A stretch of DNA of 64,000 bases from Bacteroidota bacterium (GTDB lineage: Bacteria; Bacteroidota; Bacteroidia; 2-12-FULL-35-15): positions 496,001-560,000 of the forward strand of contig JADKIU010000001.1 of the NCBI GenBank assembly GCA_016722565.1, read 5' to 3'. A program made the translations under genes and the position numbers. The notes under the pieces are model-generated. The model made no database searches. It saw nothing but the letters and a program-made list of their open reading frames with translations, and had not been told where the DNA came from. How positions within the stretch are numbered: the stretch's first letter is position 1; each line of letters begins with the position of its first letter. Below, in pieces: positions 24,614 through 33,625 of the stretch.

Positions 24614-25594
24614 TTAATAAAAACTATACCCGAACTTCACAATTCCAATCGAGCTATTTTTGTGGTCGCGGTTAATTTTTGATTTTAATAAGTTGTTGGT
24701 CTCATCATAGAGATAACTTATTTCGAAGAGCAATGCATCATTCTTAAATTTCTTTTCTTCCAGTAACACGCCATTGCCATCGTATTTATAAACGGTGTAT
24801 TCTTTTACATCTCCACTTTCATTGCTGGTATACGTTTTTTCAACCAGGTGTCCGTTTGCATCGTATTGATAGCTGTTTTCTTGTTTCATCCAACTTACAA
24901 TAAACTCATAATTTTCAGAAAGCTTGTTTCCCTTTTCATCGTAATTGATGATTGCCTTTTTAAACTCCCGCCCCTCATCATTCAAACAACGCTTTTTTAC
25001 TTGTGTCGGAGTCATTTGCACATATTCAAATGTTTCGCTGGATAAAACATTTTGAACGCCCATCTTAAATTCATTTTTATCTTCACTCACATTCGTTTCT
25101 CTAAAGTGCATTTCTTTTATAATCTGCCCTTTCTCATTGTATTCATAATAATAGGCATTGTAATACGCACCCATCTGAACTCTTTTGGTAATGATTCTGT
25201 TTTGTGTGTCGTAATAGATGTTCGCAAAAATGGTATCGTTGTGGTACTTCGTGATTCTGCGTACTGTAGCGGCTTGAATAATTTTTCCTTTTCTTCTGAT
25301 TTCAGGCACATCTACCACTTCATTTTCTGCAAAATTTAAAATGGTATAATAATAACGGGTAATTCTTCCGAGGCTGTCAAATTCGTAACCTTGGCTTGCA
25401 CCTTTATCCACAATCACTTCTCCATCGGGTTTGTCGACCAATACCACATCAATTTTTTTGATTTTATTTTTCTTGATGATTTTAGGATTAAAATTCGCTG
25501 GACCAATTCCAATCTCAACAGGAGCAGTGCTGATCAGCTGAGCCATGCCGCTCAGATGAAATATAAGGAGGAGTAGAGTTAGTAATATTCTCAT
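24614..25594 (-). CDS. secreted YD/RHS-like repeat protein of unknown function
   Basis: A 326-residue protein with a signal peptide (MRILLTLLLLIFHLSGMAQ). The body is made of short strand-turn units such as YEFDSLGRITRYYY, YYEYNEKGQIIKEMHF, INYDEKGNKLSENY, YQYDANGHLVEKTYT and YKYDGNGVLLEEKKF. The 'YD..G.L' pattern is that of YD/RHS repeats, in the short form common in Bacteroidota envelope proteins. No toxin domain follows, so it is not a polymorphic toxin. Its ATG overlaps the stop of the upstream thioredoxin-domain gene by four bases (ATGA), which suggests translational coupling. Confidence 0.7.
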   Translation of the reverse strand: MRILLTLLLLIFHLSGMAQLISTAPVEIGIGPANFNPKIIKKNKIKKIDVVLVDKPDGEVIVDKGASQGYEFDSLGRITRYYYTILNFAENEVVDVPEIRRKGKIIQAATVRRITKYHNDTIFANIYYDTQNRIITKRVQMGAYYNAYYYEYNEKGQIIKEMHFRETNVSEDKNEFKMGVQNVLSSETFEYVQMTPTQVKKRCLNDEGREFKKAIINYDEKGNKLSENYEFIVSWMKQENSYQYDANGHLVEKTYTSNESGDVKEYTVYKYDGNGVLLEEKKFKNDALLFEISYLYDETNNLLKSKINRDHKNSSIGIVKFGYSFY

Positions 25595-27609
25595 TCAATC
25601 TGTTTTATAGCTTCTTCTATTGTCGTTACCGGAGCAGAACAGGTATGGTTTTTACACACATAGATGAGGGTTTCCTCTTTTTTATACCTGTTTAACAATA
25701 ATGGTAAGGAGCTTTCAGAAGCACTTCCTGCAAATATCCTATTTGGATAGTAATGTTTATTCAGGGTTTTCTTTTTTTCATCAACAGATTTACCAACAAT
25801 TGCCAATTCGTGAAAAGGGGTTGTGAAATACAGCAGCAACATGGCCCAATTGCTGTACCCTGCTCCGTAATTTTCTATTTCGTCCAATACATTGTTGAGC
25901 ATTTTGCGACTCTGGTCAATGTATGCGTTATCCCCGAAATGATGCCCCAAAACAAACAAGGACTTGGCAATGCTCGAGTTGGATGCCGGAATCACATTGT
26001 CCGACAGTTCCATTTTTCTGCTGATTAATGCTTTGTCGGTATCGGAAGTAAAATAAAACATCCCGGATTTGCTATCCTGAAAATGTTCAATCACATATCC
26101 CATTAACTCTTTTGCTTTGTAGAGGTAGTTTTCTTGGTATGAAATTTCATAACAGGAAATGAGCGCTTCGATGGTGAAGGCATAATCTTCCAAAAATCCA
26201 TTTATTGAATTGTTGGGCAAATGAGACAACCGGCTTCCATCGTATAAACATTTCTCCAGTAGAAACTCCAAGTTTTTCAGAGCAACATCTTTAAAATGAT
26301 TTTCATCAAAGACGATTGCTGCATCCGCATACGCCTTTATCATCAAGGCATTCCAAGAGGTGATAATTTTGTTGTCTAATCCCGGGTGAATACGCTTTTC
26401 TCTTACAGCAAGCAATTGTTCTTTGCAGGTTTGGATGGTTTCTTGTAAGTCGGCTACTGAAACCTTATTGTGCGCTGCAATAGTTGCTTCCTCCTCATTT
26501 CTGAGCAAAATATAATTGGAGTGTTCCCAAAAACCTTTTTCATTTACATTGTAATAGTCTGCAAACACAGTCCATTTTTCTTTTAAAATCTCTTGTAATT
26601 CGTTTTTTGTCCACACATAATACTTTCCTTCTTCTCCTTCCGAATCCGCATCCAATGCAGCATAAAATCCACCATTTGGAGATGTGAGCTCGCGTTCAAT
26701 AAACGTTAAGGTTTCATATACAACATCTTTATACAAGGAATTTTTTGTTTTCTGATAGGCTTCGCAATACAAAGTAACTAGTTGCGCATTGTCGTACAGC
26801 ATCTTTTCAAAATGTGGTACTTTCCAATAATGATCCACCGAGTAGCGCGAAAATCCTCCACCGATTTGATCATAGATGCCACCATACGCCATCTTTTTCA
26901 AGGTGAGCTCAATGTGATTTAAAATTTCAGAGTTATTCGTATGGTGCGCATAACGTAGTAAAAACTGGTAATTATTCGGTAAGGGAAATTTGGGCGCTTT
27001 GTTAGGACCGCCTTCTATTGTGTCGAAACGAGGAATCCAATTATTGATACTTTTATGTAACGTATCAATGGTAAATGCTGTTTCTTCGGGATTGATTTTT
27101 ACAAGTTCGGCAAGTTTTACACCTTCTGTTAATTGGATGGCGTATTCAATTGCTTTCTCCGGTTCATGTTTGTAAACATCAGCAAGGTTCAATAAAATGT
27201 TCATCCAACTTTGTTTCGGAAAATAGGTGCCGCCATAAATGGGTCTTCCATCGGGTAATGTAAAACAGTTGAGTGGCCAACCTCCTTGCCCGGTCATCAA
27301 TTGCACCGCCATCATGTAAATTTGATCAATGTCCGGTCGTTCTTCACGGTCTACTTTTATACAAATAAAATAATCGTTCATGAGTTGGGCCACCTGCTCA
27401 TCTTCAAAGCTTTCGTGTTCCATCACATGGCACCAGTGGCAAGCCGAGTATCCGACACTGATTAAGATCAATTTGTTTTCGGCTTTGGCTTTTTCTAATG
27501 TTGCATCATTCCAGGGATACCAGTTTACCGGATTGTGCGCGTGTTGCAGTAAATACGGGCTTGTTTCATGAATCAATGCATTGGTATGTTTGTGTTCGGA
27601 TGCTTTCAT
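25591..27609 (-). CDS. thioredoxin domain-containing protein (YyaL/SSP411/SPATA20 family)
   Basis: A 672-residue protein. The ATG at 27609 starts MKASEHKHTNALIHETSPYL, the usual N terminus of the family; the frame extends 15 codons upstream without support. The N-terminal thioredoxin-like domain holds GYSACHWCHVMEHESFED and VDREERPDIDQIYM. GGWPLNCFTLPDGRPIYGGTYFP follows, then an (alpha/alpha)6 barrel with GGIYDQIGGGFSRYSVDHYW and FYAALDADSEGEEGKYYVW, as in N-acyl-glucosamine 2-epimerase-like folds. Length agrees with the family. Function is not established; a redox or sugar-related role has been proposed for relatives. The gene downstream overlaps its stop. Confidence 0.92.
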   Translation of the reverse strand: MKASEHKHTNALIHETSPYLLQHAHNPVNWYPWNDATLEKAKAENKLILISVGYSACHWCHVMEHESFEDEQVAQLMNDYFICIKVDREERPDIDQIYMMAVQLMTGQGGWPLNCFTLPDGRPIYGGTYFPKQSWMNILLNLADVYKHEPEKAIEYAIQLTEGVKLAELVKINPEETAFTIDTLHKSINNWIPRFDTIEGGPNKAPKFPLPNNYQFLLRYAHHTNNSEILNHIELTLKKMAYGGIYDQIGGGFSRYSVDHYWKVPHFEKMLYDNAQLVTLYCEAYQKTKNSLYKDVVYETLTFIERELTSPNGGFYAALDADSEGEEGKYYVWTKNELQEILKEKWTVFADYYNVNEKGFWEHSNYILLRNEEEATIAAHNKVSVADLQETIQTCKEQLLAVREKRIHPGLDNKIITSWNALMIKAYADAAIVFDENHFKDVALKNLEFLLEKCLYDGSRLSHLPNNSINGFLEDYAFTIEALISCYEISYQENYLYKAKELMGYVIEHFQDSKSGMFYFTSDTDKALISRKMELSDNVIPASNSSIAKSLFVLGHHFGDNAYIDQSRKMLNNVLDEIENYGAGYSNWAMLLLYFTTPFHELAIVGKSVDEKKKTLNKHYYPNRIFAGSASESSLPLLLNRYKKEETLIYVCKNHTCSAPVTTIEEAIKQIE

Positions 27610-27675
27610 TTTATAAAAATACAAAGTATAATCACGATAATTTTTATTTATCAAGTTTAATTTTTAATTTCATAT

Positions 27676-28974
27676 GTGCCTTACGCTATTTTAAAACAAA
27701 AGAATACCTATTTCAGAAATCTTTCGCCCGATGCGCAGGAAATTTTTGTCAACCGACTGTTTAAGTTCATGGAGGACAAAAAATTTATTGGCAGAGAAGG
27801 ATTGGTAGTTACAGACGAAATTAAAGTATTGATATCCGCTGCTGCCATTCAATTGACCTTTGGATTGAAAGATTTTATGATTTCACATTTGTATGCTATC
27901 AATGTTTTCCCACGTGTGTTTTTTTCCAAATATTTAAATGTTAATCTCAAAGGACTAAATACACAAAGTGGTGTGCTGTCTCTGTCGTGGAACGACTTTA
28001 AAGAAGGGTATGCCGTGGAAGATGATAAAGTGAATTTAGGATTGCACGAATTGGCGCATGCTTTATACATCGACTTGGATGAGGAAGGAAACTATGACGA
28101 ACATTTTTCTGCCTATTTCGAACGATGGGAAGATATTGCCATGAAAGATTACTTGGAGCTGAAAGAAAAAAAGGTGGACTTTCTACGCGAATATGGTGGA
28201 ACAAATATGCACGAGTTTTTTGCCGTATGTGTTGAACATTTTTTTGAAGCACCCAAAGAATTTAAAAAACAGCTTCCACACTTGTATAATTATTTAATGT
28301 TGATGTTGAATCAGGATCCGGATAACGTGAAAGGTGATTATCAAGTGAGAGTATATGCCGAGCGTGCTGTGATGCACATGGAAACAGTTAAAGAAGCCGA
28401 TCATGAAGAATTAAACCAACAAATATTAAATAATTCGAACATTGAAGAACGGTATACATTATTTCAAACCACTATTCAACGGAATGGAATATACATTGCC
28501 ATGATTTCTACTTTTATTGGTTTGTTCGTTGGTATCCCTTTGCTCATTTGGTTTTGGTCTACTACCGTTATCAGCATTGGCGCAGTTTTTATTTTATTGT
28601 TTTTCTGTGGTGCTTTGGGTTTGATTCAATGGAAATATGTAAAACCATATTTGGATATGGAATACCATCAGTTTTCGATGTATGCTTTTTCAGGGTTCGG
28701 AATGTGTTTGATTAATTTTTTATTTTGTTTGAATACGTTTATTCCTGTAAAACATACAACAGTTACCTATGAGGTGGTTGCGTTTCAAAATGGTAGTCAT
28801 GGATTGGAAGTTACTTTATCTGGTGAAGGAAACAGCACTGCTTTGGAGCGAAATGTAATAAACTACATGATTGAACATTTTGATAGATATGAAGATGCAA
28901 GACGCGTGGTGGTAAACAAAACGACCGGCTTATTAGGAATGGATAGAGTAGAATCCTGTCAGATTATTAATTAA
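27676..28974 (+). CDS. MtfA-like (M90) zinc peptidase with a C-terminal membrane domain
   Basis: A 432-residue protein. The only plausible start in frame is GTG at 27676 (PYAILKQKNTYFRNLSPDAQ follows); a TAA lies 18 bases upstream and the next ATG would cut the conserved N terminus. The M90 peptidase core includes VLSLSWNDFKEGY and the zinc site LGLHELAHALYID, with NMHEFFAVCVEHFFE carrying the third ligand region. MtfA of E. coli is soluble and about 265 residues. Here about 170 extra residues add three transmembrane helices (about 275-360) and a small soluble end. The peptidase would thus be tied to the inner membrane. It overlaps the convergent lipoprotein gene by 8 bases. Confidence 0.82.
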   Translation: MPYAILKQKNTYFRNLSPDAQEIFVNRLFKFMEDKKFIGREGLVVTDEIKVLISAAAIQLTFGLKDFMISHLYAINVFPRVFFSKYLNVNLKGLNTQSGVLSLSWNDFKEGYAVEDDKVNLGLHELAHALYIDLDEEGNYDEHFSAYFERWEDIAMKDYLELKEKKVDFLREYGGTNMHEFFAVCVEHFFEAPKEFKKQLPHLYNYLMLMLNQDPDNVKGDYQVRVYAERAVMHMETVKEADHEELNQQILNNSNIEERYTLFQTTIQRNGIYIAMISTFIGLFVGIPLLIWFWSTTVISIGAVFILLFFCGALGLIQWKYVKPYLDMEYHQFSMYAFSGFGMCLINFLFCLNTFIPVKHTTVTYEVVAFQNGSHGLEVTLSGEGNSTALERNVINYMIEHFDRYEDARRVVVNKTTGLLGMDRVESCQIIN

Positions 28975-29434
28975 ATCCGCTTAGATTTAGGGGGATGTTT
29001 TTTGTCATGTCTACCGGATATTCTTTCTTTACCAACATTTTTCCCACTTTCAAATTTCCTTTTAATCCTACTTTAATACTTCTGCTCATCGCAATAGACA
29101 AAAGGTTTGGAAGTTCTCCTGCGCTTAGTTTTGAAAAGTTGGATTTCACATTAAAAGTATATCCTTGTTCGGAGTTGGCTTTTATTTTTACATTTTTCGT
29201 GATGCTGGCTTTTCCAACATTCATTCCACTAAAAGTGGCATCCAAATCCGATTTGTAAATTATAAAAGCAACATTGTTCGGATTTTTAATTTTTGCTGTT
29301 ACATCAATGTCTAATCCTTGTTGCGAAAGTTTATTCACTTTCACACTATCAATCCCCAAAAATGTAACGTCTTGAAAATCGCCACAGGAAGTAAGTGTAA
29401 GGAAACATAAAATATATAAAACGTATTTTTTCAT
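28967..29434 (-). CDS. LEA type 2 family lipoprotein
   Basis: A 155-residue protein. The ATG at 29434 begins the lipoprotein signal KYVLYILCFLTLTSCGDF (cysteine near residue 17); the longer frame upstream runs through a dispersed repeat. The mature part has the LEA14/WHy pattern: VKVNKLSQQGLDIDVTAKIK, then NPNNVAFIIYKSDLDATFSG and the 'NP(N)..(F)' motif. These small beta-sandwich domains occur in envelope lipoproteins of many bacteria, without a defined role. It overlaps the end of the MtfA-like gene in a tail-to-tail manner. Confidence 0.82.
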   Translation of the reverse strand: MKKYVLYILCFLTLTSCGDFQDVTFLGIDSVKVNKLSQQGLDIDVTAKIKNPNNVAFIIYKSDLDATFSGMNVGKASITKNVKIKANSEQGYTFNVKSNFSKLSAGELPNLLSIAMSRSIKVGLKGNLKVGKMLVKKEYPVDMTKNIPLNLSGFN

Positions 29435-29470
29435 TGTATTGATAATGTATTTAAACAAATTTCTCCCCGA

Positions 29471-29516
29471 AACGTCATTGCGAGTTCTGCTAAAGCGCAG
29501 GACCCGCAATGACGTT
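29471..29516. repeat. CATTGCG-type inverted repeat
   Basis: AACGTCATTGCG (29471-29482) and CGCAATGACGTT (29505-29516) are perfect 12-base complements. The repeat belongs to the family at 10733, 41726 and 42874 and lies between the LEA-type lipoprotein and the dipeptidase. Confidence 0.72.
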
Positions 29517-29555
29517 CTATTGATAAAACGAATTTAAGAACAGTTTATTTTGTAA

Positions 29556-30935
29556 TTACTTCTTACTTAAATCAGCAAAGTTTTTAAAGAAATATGGAAT
29601 GGTTTCAATCCCTTTGAAATAATTGAATACACCATAATGTTCATTTGGTGAGTGAATCGCATCAGAATCCAAACCAAATCCCATTAATACTGAATCCAAT
29701 CCCAATTCGGATTTGAACATGGCAACAATAGGAATACTTCCACCACTGCGAACCGGTACCGGTTTTTTTCCGAATGTTGTTTCCATGGCCATACTCGCTG
29801 CTTTATAGGCAACAGATGTGCTTGGCGTTACAACAGGTTCTCCGCCATGGTGTGGAGTCACTTTTACTTTTACTGATTTTGGTGCGATGCTTTCAAAATA
29901 GTTTTTGAAAAGGGTCATAATCTTATCGCTGTTTTGGTGAGGCACCAAACGCATCGAAATTTTTGCATAGGCTTTAGAAGCAATAACTGTTTTTGCTCCT
30001 TCACCTTGATAACCACCCCAGATACCATTTACGTCTAAAGTCGGACGAATAGAATTGCGTTCGTTGGTGCTGAATCCATCTTCTCCATGAATATCAGAAA
30101 GGTCTAATGCTTTTTTGTAAGCATCTAAACTGAAAGGTGCTTTAGCCATTTCAGCGCGCTCTTCAGCAGTTAATATTTCAACATCATCATAAAATCCGGG
30201 AATGGTAATGTGATTTTTATCATCCTTCATTTTTGCAATCATCTCACATAAAATGTTGATTGGATTTGCAACCGCTCCACCGTATAGTCCGGAATGTAAA
30301 TCTCTGTTCGGACCTGTTACTTCCACTTCCACATAACTCAAACCACGCAATCCAACAGTGATAGAAGGGATGTCGTTCGCAATAATTCCGGTATCGGAAA
30401 TTACAATCACATCTGCTTTTAATTTTTCTTTGTTTTGTTTTACAAATGTTGCCAAATTGCTGGAACCCACTTCTTCTTCTCCTTCAATCATAAATTTGAT
30501 ATTACAAGGAAGAGAATTGGTTTGCATCATCAATTCGAATGCTTTTACATGCATGTACATTTGTCCTTTATCATCACATGCACCGCGGGCGTAAATTTTT
30601 CCATCTTTAATCACCGGCTCAAATGGTCCGGATGTCCACAATTCAATAGGGTCTGCGGGTTGAACATCGTAATGACCATATACTAAAATGGTCGGTAAAT
30701 TTTTATCAATAATTTTTTCTCCGTATACAATTGGATACCCTGCAGTTTCACAAATTTCAACTTTTTCTGCACCGGCAGCTACTAATTTTTCTTTAATCAC
30801 AGCCGCAGTTTTTACTACATCGTCTTTATATTTTGGGTCGGCACTAACAGAAGGAATGCGCAATAATTCAAAAAGTTCATTTAAAAAACGGTCTTTGTTT
30901 TTTTCGATATACGAGTTAATGTTTGGATTTACCAT
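29556..30935 (-). CDS. M20 family dipeptidase
   Basis: A 459-residue cytosolic metallopeptidase. Metal ligands are visible in VYGHYDVQPADP (histidine), GACDDKGQMYMHVKA (bridging aspartate), MIEGEEEVGSSNL (general-base and ligand glutamates), VISDTG, and near the C terminus FGLDSDAIHSPNEHYG. The dimerisation lid contains ITVGLRGLSYVEVEVTGPNRDLHSG. This order and length match the carnosinase/CNDP-like branch of M20 (M20D-type dipeptidases) that split dipeptides using two zinc ions. The start ATG at 30935 has no competitor. It is a single-gene unit preceded by a 500-base gap. Confidence 0.93.
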   Translation of the reverse strand: MVNPNINSYIEKNKDRFLNELFELLRIPSVSADPKYKDDVVKTAAVIKEKLVAAGAEKVEICETAGYPIVYGEKIIDKNLPTILVYGHYDVQPADPIELWTSGPFEPVIKDGKIYARGACDDKGQMYMHVKAFELMMQTNSLPCNIKFMIEGEEEVGSSNLATFVKQNKEKLKADVIVISDTGIIANDIPSITVGLRGLSYVEVEVTGPNRDLHSGLYGGAVANPINILCEMIAKMKDDKNHITIPGFYDDVEILTAEERAEMAKAPFSLDAYKKALDLSDIHGEDGFSTNERNSIRPTLDVNGIWGGYQGEGAKTVIASKAYAKISMRLVPHQNSDKIMTLFKNYFESIAPKSVKVKVTPHHGGEPVVTPSTSVAYKAASMAMETTFGKKPVPVRSGGSIPIVAMFKSELGLDSVLMGFGLDSDAIHSPNEHYGVFNYFKGIETIPYFFKNFADLSKK

Positions 30936-31400
30936 GATTGTATAATTGTTTTTTTATTTTAGATTTTACTTCCGTCAGGTGTCTTCCAACAACCAACATT
31001 TCAGAAGCACAAATTTGGCAATTTATTATCGATTCGACCCTTTTTTATTGAAAAAATTATTCTGCTTTTTGTCAGCTTGAAAACTAAGTTGATTTCCGAA
31101 TTGTTGGTTCTTGAAATCGTTGTATTGTATGCATTCTCTGGCTTTTCGGTGAAGTATTTCTCCCCATTCCAGAGGATTAAAATCGTTCAAAATGTAAGAA
31201 TTAGTGAAAACAGGTTTTTTTTAGACTGTAAAAAGTGCGTAATTGAGGTGGAAATTTAATTTTGCCTTGCAACTTCTGAACTAAAATCCGCGTCTGATAA
31301 TGAGTTGCAAGGAAGTAGATTGAGTTTTTTACTCCCAATTTTTCTTCGATGAACTCATAAAAAATGCAGTTAAATCGATAAAAAGTAACGACTTTTTTGG
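30936..31400. other. intergenic gap without a supported gene
   Basis: About 460 bases between a divergent pair. A 60-codon frame at 31077-31259 has no conserved feature and atypical composition. It lies in AT-rich sequence that also holds the promoters of both neighbours. Nothing else is seen. Confidence 0.5.
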
Positions 31401-31408
31401 TATATTTG
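31401..31408 (+). promoter_or_regulatory. -7 promoter box (TATATTTG) of the surface-protein cluster
   Basis: TATATTTG fits TAnnTTTG and lies 38 bases before the ATG at 31439. It would drive 31439-35632 and possibly the following genes. Confidence 0.6.
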
Positions 31409-31438
31409 CTTGATATTCAGATGACAATAAGAACAACA

Positions 31439-33607
31439 ATGAATTTTTCATTTTTACGTAAATCCTTTTTTCTTGTAAGCGTTGTTATTGCTTTTGTAAA
31501 TAGCTTCTGTTATGGGCAATTAACCGTTAACAGTGGTGTAACGCCTACGTTTATGGTTCAAAACGTATTGATGAGTGGTGGTGGATTAACTGCCACCGGT
31601 ATCACCTATACGGGAAGCCCAAATGCCAGAGGAACCTTTAATGGTAGCGCTTCTAACATTGGCTTTAATTCCGGAATTCTTTTAACCAGTGGGAACCTTA
31701 CCAATGCAATTGGTCCGAACAATATGTCTGGCGCCTCTTTAGGAAATTTACTTCCCGGTGACCCTGATTTGAATATTATCATGTCGCCAACCTTGAGTTA
31801 CGATGCCACCATTTTGGAATTTGATTTTGTTGCCACTTCCGATACCATCAAATTTAATTACGTGTTTGGCTCCGAAGAATACATGGAATTTGTGAGCACC
31901 ACTCCCGGTGGTATCAATGATGGATTCGGGTTTTTTATCAGTGGTCCCGGAATTTCAGGTCCTTTCAGTGGTGGAGCACAAAACATTGCCATCATTCCCG
32001 GAACCTCTCTGCCAGTAACCATGTTTAATTTGAACTTGTATACAAATGCAGCTTATTATTTTGATAATGGTGATGGCTTTGGAACCGGCACTGCTCCGGA
32101 TGGACTAACTATTCAATACGATGGGTTTACCGTTCCGTTAGAAGCTGTTGCTGCGGTGCAATGCGGACAAACGTATCACATCAAAATGGCGATTGCCGAT
32201 GGGGGAGATGATATTTTAGATTCAGGCGTTTTTATTGAAGAGGGAAGCTTTGTAAGTACCGGAAATGTATTCATGTCGTCTTCCACCAGCTTTGGTGGTT
32301 TAGTAAGTGGTAACGATACCACTATTTACGAAGGTTGTGGATTTGCATCCGTTTTGTTCGACAGAGGAACAAACAACTTAGCCGTTGCCGATACATTTTA
32401 TTTCACTTTGTCAGGTACCGCTACCAATGGTTTAGATTATACAAGTGTTAGCGATAGCATTTATTTTGCAGTCGGACAAGATTCTGCGTATGTCACCATC
32501 AACTCATTGCCCGATGGATTGATTGAAGGAACAGAAACCGTTATCCTTACTGTTTATGCAAGTACACCTTGTGGTAACGATACAGCAACTTTAACCTTGT
32601 TAATTATTGATTCTCCCCCGATAAGTGTCAGTTTGAATAACGATACCACTTTGTCTTGTCCGTTCTCTAATCTGCCACTCACGGCTGTCGCCAGCGGAGG
32701 AGTAGCAGTTGGAAGTTATACATATAGCTGGACAAATACCACGAGTACAACTTCTGCTGCGGTCGTCAATCCAACAATAACAACAACCTATGTTGTGACT
32801 GTAACGGACAGTTGTGGAAATGCAGCCAGTGATAGTGTCACAGTTACTATTATTCCTTACACACCTTTGCAATTAACCGTAAGTAATGATACCACCATTT
32901 GTGGCGGCAATAGTGTGTTGTTGGATGCAAATCCTTCTTTCGGATTACCTGATTATATTTATTCTTGGTCGCCTAGTGTTACCATCATCGATTCTGTAAC
33001 TGTTACCCCTGCTGCCAGTACAACCTATACAGTAACTGTTACAGATGATTGCGGATTAACAATAACAGATACCATTGCAGTTACCGTATTTCCAATTCAT
33101 GCAGATTTTGATTTCACTTTGGTTACCAATCAAAGTTTACAATTTAACAATCAATCCAGTGGAGCGATTTCCTATTTTTGGAATTTTGGTGATGGCTCCG
33201 AAGATTCTGTTTCTACTGATGTAAATCCTTCACACGATTATATCAACGATGGAACCTATACGGTGATGCTGATTGCAACGAATGTAGAAGGTTGCGCGGA
33301 TACAGTATATCAAACCATTGTAGTGCTTCCGGATTTTTATTTTTATTTCCCGAATGCCTTTACTCCCAATGCAAATGGTAACAACGATTTGTTTATGGGC
33401 TATGGCGCAGGAATAAAAAAATACAACATGAAAATTTATGATCGTTGGGGTGAATTACTTTTTGAAACCAATGATTTGAATACCGGTTGGGATGGAACAT
33501 ACAAAGGGCAAAAGGCACCATCCGCTGTGTATGCAGTAATATTTGATTTAGAAGGATACCGTTACCAGATTGTAAGAAGAATAGGTAGTGTAACACTCGT
33601 CCGTTAA
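31439..33607 (+). CDS. choice-of-anchor L / PKD surface protein with T9SS type B sorting domain
   Basis: A 722-residue protein. The ATG at 31439 starts the signal peptide NFSFLRKSFFLVSVVIAFVN; another at 31421 is possible. The N-terminal 280 residues are a choice-of-anchor L domain, with GSEEYMEFVSTTPGGINDGF and DGGDDILDSGVFIEEGSF. Next are a Calx-beta-like part (about 300-390), two Ig/SprB-type repeats (YSWTNTT, YSWSPSV) and a PKD domain with YFWNFGDGSEDS. It ends with FPNAFTPNANGNNDLF ... YDRWGELLFE ... TLVR, the gliding-motility-associated type B sorting domain. It should be displayed on the cell surface through the T9SS. The neighbour at 33626 is a paralogue. Confidence 0.92.
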   Translation: MNFSFLRKSFFLVSVVIAFVNSFCYGQLTVNSGVTPTFMVQNVLMSGGGLTATGITYTGSPNARGTFNGSASNIGFNSGILLTSGNLTNAIGPNNMSGASLGNLLPGDPDLNIIMSPTLSYDATILEFDFVATSDTIKFNYVFGSEEYMEFVSTTPGGINDGFGFFISGPGISGPFSGGAQNIAIIPGTSLPVTMFNLNLYTNAAYYFDNGDGFGTGTAPDGLTIQYDGFTVPLEAVAAVQCGQTYHIKMAIADGGDDILDSGVFIEEGSFVSTGNVFMSSSTSFGGLVSGNDTTIYEGCGFASVLFDRGTNNLAVADTFYFTLSGTATNGLDYTSVSDSIYFAVGQDSAYVTINSLPDGLIEGTETVILTVYASTPCGNDTATLTLLIIDSPPISVSLNNDTTLSCPFSNLPLTAVASGGVAVGSYTYSWTNTTSTTSAAVVNPTITTTYVVTVTDSCGNAASDSVTVTIIPYTPLQLTVSNDTTICGGNSVLLDANPSFGLPDYIYSWSPSVTIIDSVTVTPAASTTYTVTVTDDCGLTITDTIAVTVFPIHADFDFTLVTNQSLQFNNQSSGAISYFWNFGDGSEDSVSTDVNPSHDYINDGTYTVMLIATNVEGCADTVYQTIVVLPDFYFYFPNAFTPNANGNNDLFMGYGAGIKKYNMKIYDRWGELLFETNDLNTGWDGTYKGQKAPSAVYAVIFDLEGYRYQIVRRIGSVTLVR

Positions 33608-33625
33608 TTATATAAAATAGAAAAG

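Noticed and set aside
31077..31259. 60-codon frame beginning MKTKLISELLVLEIVVLY
   Set aside because: Lies in an AT-rich promoter gap, has no signal or domain and no promoter or neighbour support.
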